A stretch of 64,000 nt of DNA from JADHMP01 sp016779985 (lineage in GTDB: Bacteria > Bacteroidota > Bacteroidia > Flavobacteriales > Flavobacteriaceae). The notes beneath the pieces are model-generated. The model did not search any database and was not told the DNA's origin. It saw only the letters and a list, made by a program, of their open reading frames with translations. Each line of letters begins with the position of its first letter. Within the stretch, counting starts at the first letter, position 1. The stretch covers positions 62,001 to 126,000 of the forward strand of contig JADHMP010000002.1 in the NCBI GenBank assembly GCA_016779985.1, read 5' to 3'. A program made the translations under genes and the position numbers. Shown piece by piece: positions 54,933 to 62,649 of the stretch.

Positions 54933-55521
54933 TTTTTGATCTATCCTTTTCTGCTTTTCGTTTTATACCTATTTCAAAATCCCTCCAGTCTTTAAGTTCT
55001 GTGTACTGTCTCATTTTAGCATCAACCTGTGCACTTAACTGAACACTTTCTTTCTCCTTTTTTTCTATTAGTTGGATCCGTTCAAAATCAGACATTTTAA
55101 AAAAATCATCTTTCATTACATTAGAAACAAATTCTATGTTGTCAACAGCTTGATCTACACTGGATTTAAATGTGTAGTTAATTCCTTTAAGCTCGGCAGC
55201 AGTAAAATGAGGGTACTGGAGTAACTCTGTCATGTTTTCATTCACTCTAGTGAGCACTGCTCCATTGCGCTGTAAAATACGCTTTTACGCTTTTATTTCC
55301 TGAACTTTTCTATTGACCTTAGTTACCGTTTTTATGCTCTCCTCTAAAAATTTAGTTTGATCCTTTAATTCCTCTAGCCTTTTTTTACCCTCTTTAATAC
55401 CCTTTATTATTTGTCCAACTGCACCAGGGTCAGTAACGACCATTTGTGAATTACCAAACTGATAAAAGATAATTAATAAAACTACTATAAGTGGTCTTTG
55501 TATTGCTAAAATATTTTTCAT
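54922..55521 (-). pseudogene. TrbJ-like conjugal transfer protein interrupted by an in-frame TAA
   Basis: A single frame running 55521 to 54922 is broken once, by TAA at 55285-55287. Before it: 78 residues with a signal peptide (ending FGNSQ), then MVVTDPGAVGQIIKGIKEGK and a coiled-coil helix (RLEELKDQTKFLEESIKTVTK). After it: about 120 residues including PHFTAAELKGINYTF and DDFFKMSDFERIQLIEK. Together this has the length (about 199) and character of TrbJ/VirB5-like transfer proteins of Bacteroidota elements, with MVVTDP after the signal peptide. Frames match exactly, so one base change explains the break. Confidence 0.75.
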
Positions 55522-55542
55522 ACTACTTGTTTTTAAAAAAAA

Positions 55543-56040
55543 TTAGAATCTATAACTCAAACGAATTGCTCCTATGAAAAAGGTATATCCTAATTCTAGA
55601 CCAACAGCAAAATTTGAATTAAAATAGTACCTTCCACCTGCTTGAATACCGAAAATAACATCGTTATCCGTAAGCTTAAAAGTACCATCCTCTACTTTTC
55701 CACTACGATAGCCTCCTAAAACACCTGCGTACAAATCAAATTGTTTTGCAGTGTAAAAATGATAATTAAACAGACCGCCTATCGTTGTGTACGTAGTTTT
55801 AGTTGACTCACCGTCTGAATAAGAATATTTGTCTCTATACAGCCCTAATATTGGCCCAACAGTAATGTTATCTGATACCGCCTTTTCATAGGCTATCGTA
55901 ATTGCCGATGAAGCTCCTGCTCCTAAAGAGAGAATTGAATCACCCTTCAATAAAGTAGAGGAAACGCTTGAAGTCGTGTTCTGCTCTTGTGCAAAAGCAA
56001 TAACAGTCGAAATAAAAAATAAAATAAAATATTTGTTCAT
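55543..56040 (-). CDS. Small outer membrane beta-barrel protein in the conjugation fragment
   Basis: 165 residues; signal peptide (1-17, ending IAFAQ) and then a small barrel: GDSILSLGAGASSAITIAYE, repeated aromatic strands, YDLYAGVLGGYRSGK-like segment, and a closing strand ending LSYRF. TraO-type outer-membrane proteins occupy this place in Bacteroidota conjugative operons, but the homology is not clear enough to name it. It overlaps the VirB4-like fragment by four bases (ATGA). Confidence 0.8.
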   Translation of the reverse strand: MNKYFILFFISTVIAFAQEQNTTSSVSSTLLKGDSILSLGAGASSAITIAYEKAVSDNITVGPILGLYRDKYSYSDGESTKTTYTTIGGLFNYHFYTAKQFDLYAGVLGGYRSGKVEDGTFKLTDNDVIFGIQAGGRYYFNSNFAVGLELGYTFFIGAIRLSYRF

Positions 56041-56609
56041 GCTGATAAAATTTTAGGGTTAACATACTCTAATATAGCACTTTTCATGTTACCATGCTTT
56101 TCTAGCAAAGACATAATTTTTTCATTTTCAGGACCATCTGTTAAATAGGCCGCATACACAGCTCGAGGAACCTCTAAACGATAAACATTCGAGAAACTCC
56201 CTATTTTTATAAAAATTTCAGTGTATTTGCGTTCACCCACTAGATCATTACGGAGTGACTTTAGCTGGTAATGGTCGTGTTCACTTAAATTTAACCTTCT
56301 AACTAAAGCCTCATAGCCTTTTTCATTTCTTAAACTATAACTTACCTGTGTGTTTTCTAAAATACTGGCCGAAACTTCATTGTCTGGTAATTGGTTAATA
56401 CTTTGTAAAATGATGCCTATTGCCCCATTTTGTTTTCTGATCGCTTGATAGAAATATTCTACACCCTCTATTACCCCTTCAAACTTTAACACTTTATTTC
56501 TTAATAATACTTTGCTATTAGCAAATATATTTGTATATTTACTATGTAATACAACCAAGGGTTCTTTGACATATTGATTAACATTAAAAAGTTTAAAAAA
56601 ATGAAACAA
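56037..56609 (-). pseudogene. C-terminal fragment of a VirB4/TraG-like conjugation ATPase
   Basis: The open frame codes 190 residues. From about residue 45 it resembles the C terminus of VirB4-type ATPases: IEGVEYFYQAIRKQNGAIGI, ILQSINQLPDNEVSASILEN, LVRRLNLSEHDHYQLKSL, GERKYTEIFIKIGSFSNVYR and AVYAAYLTDGPENEKIM. Full VirB4 proteins have about 800 residues, so the Walker A domain is gone. The first 44 residues (MFHFFKLFNVNQYVKEP) do not look like VirB4 and overlap the promoter of the divergent gene; I infer a deletion junction near 56478. Confidence 0.75.
56527..56534 (+). promoter_or_regulatory. Candidate -7 element for the interrupted gene at 56601
   Basis: TATATTTG on the plus strand, 66 bases before the ATG at 56601, inside the apparent N terminus of the VirB4-like fragment. 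This supports the view that the fragment's first codons are not real coding sequence. No -33 TTG at standard spacing. Confidence 0.4.
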
Positions 56610-56945
56610 TTATTAACGAGAGTATGGGGATACTCAAAAAACTTTCCCCACGGATTTACCCTGAACATAGAGACCTTTAAACCAGTAGCATACGGTATAT
56701 GTGTAGGCTACATAGAAACTCAAAACTGTTTTGGTTTTTAGGGTTTAAAAAGAGCCATAGAACATGCACTACTTCACCAGATGATAGTAGGAGGATGGCA
56801 AGGCGATAACGAACTTTACTACTTTGATAGTGTAAAGATTTTTAAGAGCAGCCAATTGCAAAAAGCAATTGAATTTGGAAAGCTAAACGAGCAACAAGCG
56901 ATTTACGATTTAACAAACTATAGAGAGATAATAATAGGGGGCTAA
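56601..56945 (+). pseudogene. Small protein gene with an in-frame TAG
   Basis: ATG at 56601 opens MKQLLTRVWGYSKNFPHGF and 27 further residues to TAG (56739-56741), then continues in the same frame for 67 residues (GLKRAIEHALLHQMIVGGW to REIIIGG) and ends with TAA. Both halves have ordinary, protein-like composition with no gap, so this reads as one 113-residue protein with a nonsense codon. I do not recognise the family; its place suggests an accessory gene of the conjugative element. Confidence 0.65.
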
Positions 56946-56980
56946 TCAAGCCCCCGCCCTTGGTTTTTAATATACAGAAA

Positions 56981-57430
56981 ATGGAAACACAACAAATCAC
57001 CAAACAGCTCACACATTCTATAATAAACTATGGGCGTATGGGTATCATTATGGAAATCCTTGAAATAGACGATAAGGAGGCTAAAGTCAAGGTGGTGCAA
57101 AAGCATTCCCCAAACGGGTACTTTCTAAACCAAAATCAATTGGTGGAGAGAGTGAAAGGAGTTTTTGAACACACGGGACTAAAAACAAAAGTTTATCCTG
57201 TGGTTTATAAAATAGACGTTTCGGTCGTTACGCCTGAATGGATCACTTTGAAGATGAATGAATTTGGAATCAACCGTAAAGACATTATTCGCCAGCTTGA
57301 TTTAGATATTTCAAGCCTATCGCTGATGCTGAACGGTGAACGAAAAATGAATAAACTCGTTCGATCTGCATTCTTTTATTACTTCCTAACCTATGAATTA
57401 AACAGAGATTTGAGAGAAGAAATTGGATAA
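56981..57430 (+). CDS. Helix-turn-helix protein of the tRNA-Arg element
   Basis: I choose the ATG at 56981 (METQQITKQ); an upstream TTG at 56960 would add seven residues. 149 residues. The N-terminal half is alpha/beta with no recognised family; the C-terminal part (about 88-125) reads as an HTH: MNEFGINRKDIIRQLDLDIS then SLSLMLNGERKMNK. Likely a DNA-binding regulator carried by the element. It follows the TAG-interrupted gene by 35 bases. Function of the N-terminal half is unknown. Confidence 0.8.
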   Translation: METQQITKQLTHSIINYGRMGIIMEILEIDDKEAKVKVVQKHSPNGYFLNQNQLVERVKGVFEHTGLKTKVYPVVYKIDVSVVTPEWITLKMNEFGINRKDIIRQLDLDISSLSLMLNGERKMNKLVRSAFFYYFLTYELNRDLREEIG

Positions 57431-57489
57431 TTATTAAAAAGCGAATCAAGGAGGTTTGGCGAGTGAAAATTTTAAAATTTTAGTGATCC

Positions 57490-57681
57490 TTATTCAGGAC
57501 CTGAGTATCTCGGTGGATATAATTTTGGGTTGTCCCCGCCTAAGAATAACCTACTAAACTCTTCATCAAGCTTTTCAAGTTCTGTTAAAGGCCTTGGTTG
57601 TGACCTTTCCTTTTTTATAGAAATAATTTTTTCCAATTCTTCAATCGTTAGGTGTTCTTTAGCTAAATCAAATAAATTCAT
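57490..57681 (-). CDS. Short hypothetical protein in the element
   Basis: 63 residues from the ATG at 57681 (MNLFDLAKEHLTIEELEKII); a codon 18 bases upstream is also open. Lysine/glutamate-rich helices, then a proline-rich tail (DNPKLYPPRYSGPE). No recognised domain. A short palindromic AAAATTTTAAAATTTT (around 57467-57482) lies just beyond its stop. Codon use is similar to neighbours; whether it is expressed is unclear. Confidence 0.5.
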   Translation of the reverse strand: MNLFDLAKEHLTIEELEKIISIKKERSQPRPLTELEKLDEEFSRLFLGGDNPKLYPPRYSGPE

Positions 57682-57699
57682 AAAATATAGTTTATACAA

Positions 57700-57995
57700 A
57701 ATTAGTTAAAATTTAGGCGACTTATCTATAATCGCTCGGTTGACTTCTTTTAGCTTTTTGGCATAACAAGTCAATAGAGTGGCTTTCAATATCCATTTCG
57801 AGGAATATTTTAAACAACACTCGTTTATCACATAAAAAGTATAGAGATTTTTACAAAATTTCCGCTTGTCCTTTTTTTCCTAATTCTACTTTCCTTTTTT
57901 TGAAAATGGAAATTAATGTACTACAAAACTTGAAAGTTTCAACTACGATTTCAACTAAAAATTAAAACCATTGTAAATCAATAACTTACAATATT
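57700..57995. other. Right end of the element without an intact gene
   Basis: About 296 bases between the last small frame and the tRNA-side repeat. No complete gene. On the minus strand a protein-like stretch ending KKLKEVNRAIIDKSPKF then TAA runs about 57800 to 57706 with no start, so this may be eroded coding sequence; I could not assign it. This is where an integrase would be expected, and none is seen. Confidence 0.55.
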
Positions 57996-58001
57996 TTTTC
58001 G

Positions 58002-58075
<74 letters not shown>

Positions 58076-58095
58076 TATAACTGTTTTATCGAGCG

Positions 58096-58103
58096 CAAAT
58101 ATA
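58096..58103 (-). promoter_or_regulatory. Candidate -7 element for tRNA-Arg
   Basis: TATATTTG on the minus strand ends 20 bases before the mature tRNA 5' end. The -33 TTG is not at the expected distance. Confidence 0.5.
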
Positions 58104-58312
58104 CTACTTCTTTCAAAAAAAGATGAGCCATTAGAAATAGAAGATCAACTTTATAAATATAATGTGATTAGTTTTTATTAAAATTCAAGAGTACTATAAA
58201 ACCAATATTGATCAGATCAAAAAATAAAAAAGAATAGTCTTTCAGTTTCCAATTAAGAAATTCAATTTTTAGAAATTTTGGACTATCTTTCCCTAACTAT
58301 AAAACGTATTGG

Positions 58313-58774
58313 GTGAGATTTACTCCTGCAAAAATAAATGCTTATACTTTTCGAAACTTGCCTTCTGCATGGTGGTGTGGGGTTCGGGTAATAAAAATTA
58401 CTCAACTATCATGTGAAGTTATTTTGCGGCTAAATTTTTTTAATAAAAACCCATTTCGTTCAATTTTTTGGGCAGTACAAGGTATGGCTGCCGAGCTATC
58501 CACTGGAGTGTTATTGATGCAGGAAATTGACAACCTAAATAAAAATGTTTCCATGCTTGTGATTGAAAATAAAGCTGAATTTACAAAAAAGGCAAAGGGA
58601 AAAATTAAATTTGTTTGCGGTCAAGGTCAGGAGGTAAAAGAAACATTTCAAACTCTTTCTGAATCAAAAAAGCCTCAAACGATTTGGATGTCAGCCCAAG
58701 GCCTTGACGAAGACGGAGATCGTGTTTCTTATTTTGAATTTCATTGGACACTAAAAGAAAAAATGGATGACTAA
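58313..58774 (+). CDS. DUF4442 (hotdog-fold thioesterase-like) protein
   Basis: 153 residues from GTG at 58313. FTPAKINAYTFRNLPSAWW, IFWAVQGMAAELSTGVLLM and FEFHWTLK at the end match DUF4442, a family of hotdog-like domains related to acyl-CoA thioesterases. Substrate not known. No ATG fits the conserved start. Overlaps the next gene by eight bases, so they are cotranscribed. Confidence 0.85.
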   Translation: MRFTPAKINAYTFRNLPSAWWCGVRVIKITQLSCEVILRLNFFNKNPFRSIFWAVQGMAAELSTGVLLMQEIDNLNKNVSMLVIENKAEFTKKAKGKIKFVCGQGQEVKETFQTLSESKKPQTIWMSAQGLDEDGDRVSYFEFHWTLKEKMDD

Positions 58775-59747
58775 TACTGCACCTTTTAAAAATGACTTAT
58801 CGCTGCCAGTGGTGGCTGCTCCAATGTTTTTGATTTCAAATCCAAAATTGGTAATATCCTGTTGTATCAATGGTATTGTGGGTACATTTCCAGCACTGAA
58901 TCAAAGAACCTCTGAAGGGTTTGAAGAATGGGTAATAGAAATTAAAACGGCTCTAAAAAACTTTGAGTTAGAAACGGGAAAAAAACCAGCTCCTTTTGGA
59001 GTAAATCTAATTGTACATCCGACGAATCTGAGAGTTAAATCAGATTTAGAAATTTGCATCAAACATCAAGTCCCTTTAATCATTACTTCTTTAGGGGCTA
59101 TATCAGATTTGGTTAGTGCTGTACACTCCTATGGAGGTCTTGTATATCACGATATAATAAAGCGTAGACATGCTGAAAAAGCAGTAGAAGCAGGTGTTGA
59201 TGGATTAATTTTAGTAGCCGCAGGTGCTGGAGGTCATGGTGGAACTCTTCATCCAATGGCATTAATCAATGAGATAAAAACATTTTTCAAAAAAACGATT
59301 TTACTTTCTGGATGTATTTCAACTGGTCAAGACGTAGCCTCAGCACTTCAGATGGGAGCAGATTTAGCCTATATGGGAACACGTTTTATAAATGTTAAAG
59401 AGAGCCATGCTGATAAAGGGTATCAAGAAATGATTGTGAATAGTAAAGCCGAAGATATTGTTTATACTGCTGCTATCTCTGGAGTGAAAGCCAATTTTTT
59501 GAAAGCAAGTCTTGAGAGCATGGGTATCGATGAAACTCAATGGTCACAATCGACCAAGATTGATTTTGGAAGTGAATTAGATGCAGCAAAAGCAGAGGCC
59601 AAGGCTTGGAAGACCATTTGGTCAGCTGGACAAGGTGTGACAAGTATATCTGACATTCCCTCCGTAAATGAATTAGTAACCAGACTTAAACAAGAGTTTA
59701 TCGAAGCTTTAGAAAAACAGAAGCAGAATCTGTCTATCTACAAATAA
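58767..59747 (+). CDS. Nitronate monooxygenase-like flavoprotein
   Basis: 326 residues, FMN-dependent TIM barrel of the 2-nitropropane dioxygenase family, which oxidizes nitroalkanes or protects against propionate 3-nitronate. Segments: PVVAAPMFLISNPKLV at the start, GVNLIVHPTN, LIITSLGAISDLVSAVHSYG, ILVAAGAGGHGGTLHPMALI and LLSGCISTGQDVASALQMGAD (FMN phosphate site). Role of this copy is not defined; the family also includes enoyl reductase-like members. Confidence 0.9.
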   Translation: MTNTAPFKNDLSLPVVAAPMFLISNPKLVISCCINGIVGTFPALNQRTSEGFEEWVIEIKTALKNFELETGKKPAPFGVNLIVHPTNLRVKSDLEICIKHQVPLIITSLGAISDLVSAVHSYGGLVYHDIIKRRHAEKAVEAGVDGLILVAAGAGGHGGTLHPMALINEIKTFFKKTILLSGCISTGQDVASALQMGADLAYMGTRFINVKESHADKGYQEMIVNSKAEDIVYTAAISGVKANFLKASLESMGIDETQWSQSTKIDFGSELDAAKAEAKAWKTIWSAGQGVTSISDIPSVNELVTRLKQEFIEALEKQKQNLSIYK

Positions 59748-59768
59748 AAAAGATTTTTAGAAAATAAG

Positions 59769-60857
59769 TTATAAATCTTCAGTGAGTGATTTTACAATCT
59801 TATTTTCAGATAAAAATTCTTTTAATATCACTTTTATTGCTGTATAAACGGGTATAGCTACAATCATTCCTACTGGACCTAAGAGGGTGCCTGCAGCAAG
59901 AATAACAAAAAATATTTCCAAGGGATGTGATTTAACACTTTTGGAGAAAATGTAGGGTTGACTAAAAAAGTTATCGATCAGTTGTCCAATGACAAAACCA
60001 ATCATTACATAAATACTTTTAGGTAAAATCACACTGCTAAAATCTGCTCCTAAAAAGCTACTCATAGTGAGGAGCAGCATTAATATACCCCCTATGATTG
60101 GACCTAAATAGGGAATAATATTTAATAGTGCACAGAGAAAAGCGATAACAAAAGCATTTTCTACTCCAAAACTGAATAAAACTATCGTATAAATAATAAG
60201 TAGTATACTTATTTGAAGGACTATTCCTAAAAAATATCGAGAAAGCAAGTTTTTAATTTTTTCCATTGATTTTGCAACGCGATTTTCATTTTTAGAGGAA
60301 ATGGTTGTCAAAATCATCCGTTCCATTAGGTTACTGTCTTTCAAAAAGAAAAACAGAATAAATACCACCGAAAAAAGGCCAATAGTAAAACCTCCTAACA
60401 AATCTAATATTTGATTTAATAGCTCAGGAAGGAGTTCGAAATTAACATTTTGCAAGAGGTTATCAGCAGAAAGCTGTTGACGCCACAGCGCATTATCGAT
60501 TTGGAAATAATTGCTCAATTGAATCAGCAACGCATCCAAATCACGTTCTAGAGCACTTACATCGAGAAGGGAGAGATTTTCACTTTGTTGAGTGAGAAGG
60601 GGAACAAATAAAGAAATAATTCCAGAAAGAGTTGCTAATAAAACTAAGAGTGTTAGCGAAGTAGCTAGTGCTGAATTTAATTTTAACTTTTTATTTAAAA
60701 ATTTATTCAGGGGTCTGCCCATAAGGGTCAAAACAGCAGCCACTCCCAAATAAGTAAAAAGAGATTGGAGTTGTAAAAAAAGCCAACAAATTATAGCTAT
60801 ACCTACTAGTTGGAGCACCCCTTTGACAATTCCTTTAGCTATAGTATTTGCTTCCAC
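59769..60857 (-). CDS. AI-2E-family membrane transporter
   Basis: 362 residues with about eight transmembrane helices (PerM/TqsA family), such as GIAIICWLFLQLQSLFTYLG and FTIGLFSVVFILFFFLKDS. The family exports autoinducer-2-like or other small molecules or antiports ions. A long periplasmic or coil section follows the third helix. No substrate can be assigned. It lies 19 bases from rsmE on the same strand. Confidence 0.92.
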   Translation of the reverse strand: MEANTIAKGIVKGVLQLVGIAIICWLFLQLQSLFTYLGVAAVLTLMGRPLNKFLNKKLKLNSALATSLTLLVLLATLSGIISLFVPLLTQQSENLSLLDVSALERDLDALLIQLSNYFQIDNALWRQQLSADNLLQNVNFELLPELLNQILDLLGGFTIGLFSVVFILFFFLKDSNLMERMILTTISSKNENRVAKSMEKIKNLLSRYFLGIVLQISILLIIYTIVLFSFGVENAFVIAFLCALLNIIPYLGPIIGGILMLLLTMSSFLGADFSSVILPKSIYVMIGFVIGQLIDNFFSQPYIFSKSVKSHPLEIFFVILAAGTLLGPVGMIVAIPVYTAIKVILKEFLSENKIVKSLTEDL

Positions 60858-60876
60858 GGTTTAAAGGTAAGAAAAC

Positions 60877-61593
60877 TTATAAATGTTCTTTCAATTTTAA
60901 TAAAAGGCTATGCGCGGCTATCAATCCTGCCGTTTCTGTTCTCAATCGGGTTTCACCCAAACTAACAGCTTGAATTTTATTTGTTGATGCTTTTTGCACT
61001 TCCTCTTGAGAAAAATCTCCTTCAGGGCCAATTAGGAGATGTATATTTTTAGACAAATCTTTACTATTTATATTATCCAGCAAGATTTTTGGAGTTGGAT
61101 AACAGTGGGCAATAAATCCATCCCTATCAATTGTATGCAAGAACTCTTCATAAGGAGTAAGAGCCCCTAAATGAGGAAGATAAAATTGCTGTGATTGTTT
61201 GAGTGCAGCAACAATTATTTTTTGTAGTCGCTCATGTTTTATGATTTTTCGTTCTGAAAATTGGCATAAAATAGGGGTTATTTTGGTCACACCAATTTCA
61301 GTTGCTTTCTCGATGAGCCATTCAAATCGTTGCATATTTTTTGTAGGTGCTACGCCCAAATGAAGACTGTAGTTAGGTTTGGGGTGTTCAATTATTTCTA
61401 CACATTTTGCCTCACAAGCTTTTTGGTTTACTCTTGTTAGTATCCCTTTCCATTCAATACCGTTGCCGTTGGTGAGACGAATTGATTGATCTTCTTTTTT
61501 TCTTAACACTTTTGCCAAATGAAAACTTTCATCAGAAGATAATTCTACCGTCAATGTTTTTTTTGTCAATGTAGGATTGAAAAAGAGATCCAT
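60877..61593 (-). CDS. rsmE: 16S rRNA (uracil(1498)-N3)-methyltransferase
   Basis: 238 residues; SPOUT-family methyltransferase. N-terminal PUA-like domain (SFHLAKVLRKKEDQSIRLTNG), then IEKATEIGVTKITPILCQFSERK, KQSQQFYLPHL and the deep-knot motifs LLIGPEGDFSQEEVQ and AVSLGETRLRTETAGLIAAH. Follows tsaD by two bases, so they are cotranscribed. Confidence 0.96.
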   Translation of the reverse strand: MDLFFNPTLTKKTLTVELSSDESFHLAKVLRKKEDQSIRLTNGNGIEWKGILTRVNQKACEAKCVEIIEHPKPNYSLHLGVAPTKNMQRFEWLIEKATEIGVTKITPILCQFSERKIIKHERLQKIIVAALKQSQQFYLPHLGALTPYEEFLHTIDRDGFIAHCYPTPKILLDNINSKDLSKNIHLLIGPEGDFSQEEVQKASTNKIQAVSLGETRLRTETAGLIAAHSLLLKLKEHL

Positions 61594-61595
61594 GT

Positions 61596-62615
61596 CTAAA
61601 ATTTTAGCCGTGCATTAGAGGAGGAACTCAAGTCACCAAATTCTTGTGAAAGGAATTTGAAATATCCAGCTATACCTATCATGGCTGCATTATCTGTAGT
61701 ATAGGCCAATGGCGGAATAAACACTTCCCAGCGCTCTTTTTTTTGTTTCTCTGTCAATATATTCCGAAGACCACTATTGGCAGCAACACCCCCTCCAATA
61801 ACGACCCGATAATTTTGCTTTGAATTTACAGTTAGTTCGATTTTTTCAATAATAATTTCTATCAATGTTTTTTGAAGTGAAGCACAAAGATCCGCTAGGT
61901 TTTCCTTTATAAATTGTCTGTTTTTATTTGTTTCTTTATTTATAAAATTCATAAAAGCGGTTTTGATACCACTATAACTCACATCAAGATTTGGAACTTT
62001 TGGTTTGGGAAACTTAAAGCGAAATGGATTTCCTTTTTTTGCCAGTCGATCAATTTCAGGTCCAGCAGGATAGGGGAGTCCTAGGAGTTTTCCACATTTA
62101 TCAAAGGCTTCTCCAATTGCATCATCTAAGGTTGTTCCCAAGACGGTCATTTTAAAATAGTCTTCTACCCAAACTAGTTGTGTGTGACCTCCAGATAGTG
62201 TAACACCAATAAATGGAAATTCAGGAGGGTTTAGATGCACCTCTTTTATAAAGTGAACTAAAAGGTGTCCTTGCATGTGGTCAATTTCTAGAAGGGGTAT
62301 CTGCCATGCCATTGCTAAAGATTTGGCAAACGCCCCTCCAACTAAAAGAGAACCTAAAAGACCAGGACCTTGTGTATATGCAATTGCTCCTATTTGTTTT
62401 TTGTCGATATTTGCTTGTCGAAGAGCTTGATGTATTACTGGCACAATATTGGATTGATGTGCTCTAGAAGCTAATTCTGGAACAACACCTCCATATTGTT
62501 TATGTATCTCTTGATTGGCGATGCAATTAGATAATACATGACTGCCTTGAAGAACAGCAGCAGCAGTATCATCACAAGAAGATTCTATCGCTAATATAAA
62601 GGGTGTCTTTGACAA
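61596..62615 (-). CDS. tsaD: tRNA N6-adenosine threonylcarbamoyltransferase TsaD
   Basis: 339 residues; transfers threonylcarbamoyl to A37 of ANN-decoding tRNAs. ESSCDDTAAAVLQ, the metal-site LEIDHMQGHLLVHF (His-x3-His), VTLSGGHTQLVWVEDY, GEAFDKCGKLLGLPYPAGP, and VIGGGVAANSGLR are all visible. The start appears to be TTG at 62615 (SKTPFIL); upstream in frame a stop precedes any ATG. A TAACTTTG -7 element lies just upstream. Confidence 0.95.
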   Translation of the reverse strand: MSKTPFILAIESSCDDTAAAVLQGSHVLSNCIANQEIHKQYGGVVPELASRAHQSNIVPVIHQALRQANIDKKQIGAIAYTQGPGLLGSLLVGGAFAKSLAMAWQIPLLEIDHMQGHLLVHFIKEVHLNPPEFPFIGVTLSGGHTQLVWVEDYFKMTVLGTTLDDAIGEAFDKCGKLLGLPYPAGPEIDRLAKKGNPFRFKFPKPKVPNLDVSYSGIKTAFMNFINKETNKNRQFIKENLADLCASLQKTLIEIIIEKIELTVNSKQNYRVVIGGGVAANSGLRNILTEKQKKERWEVFIPPLAYTTDNAAMIGIAGYFKFLSQEFGDLSSSSNARLKF

Positions 62616-62631
62616 GATTATAATTTAATAA

Positions 62632-62639
62632 CAAAGTTA
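62632..62639 (-). promoter_or_regulatory. Candidate -7 element for tsaD
   Basis: TAACTTTG on the minus strand, fitting TAnnTTTG, 17 bases before the TTG start codon of tsaD, which would give a very short leader. The divergent TamB-like gene starts in the same tiny region. Confidence 0.5.
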
Positions 62640-62649
62640 TAGTAAAGCA

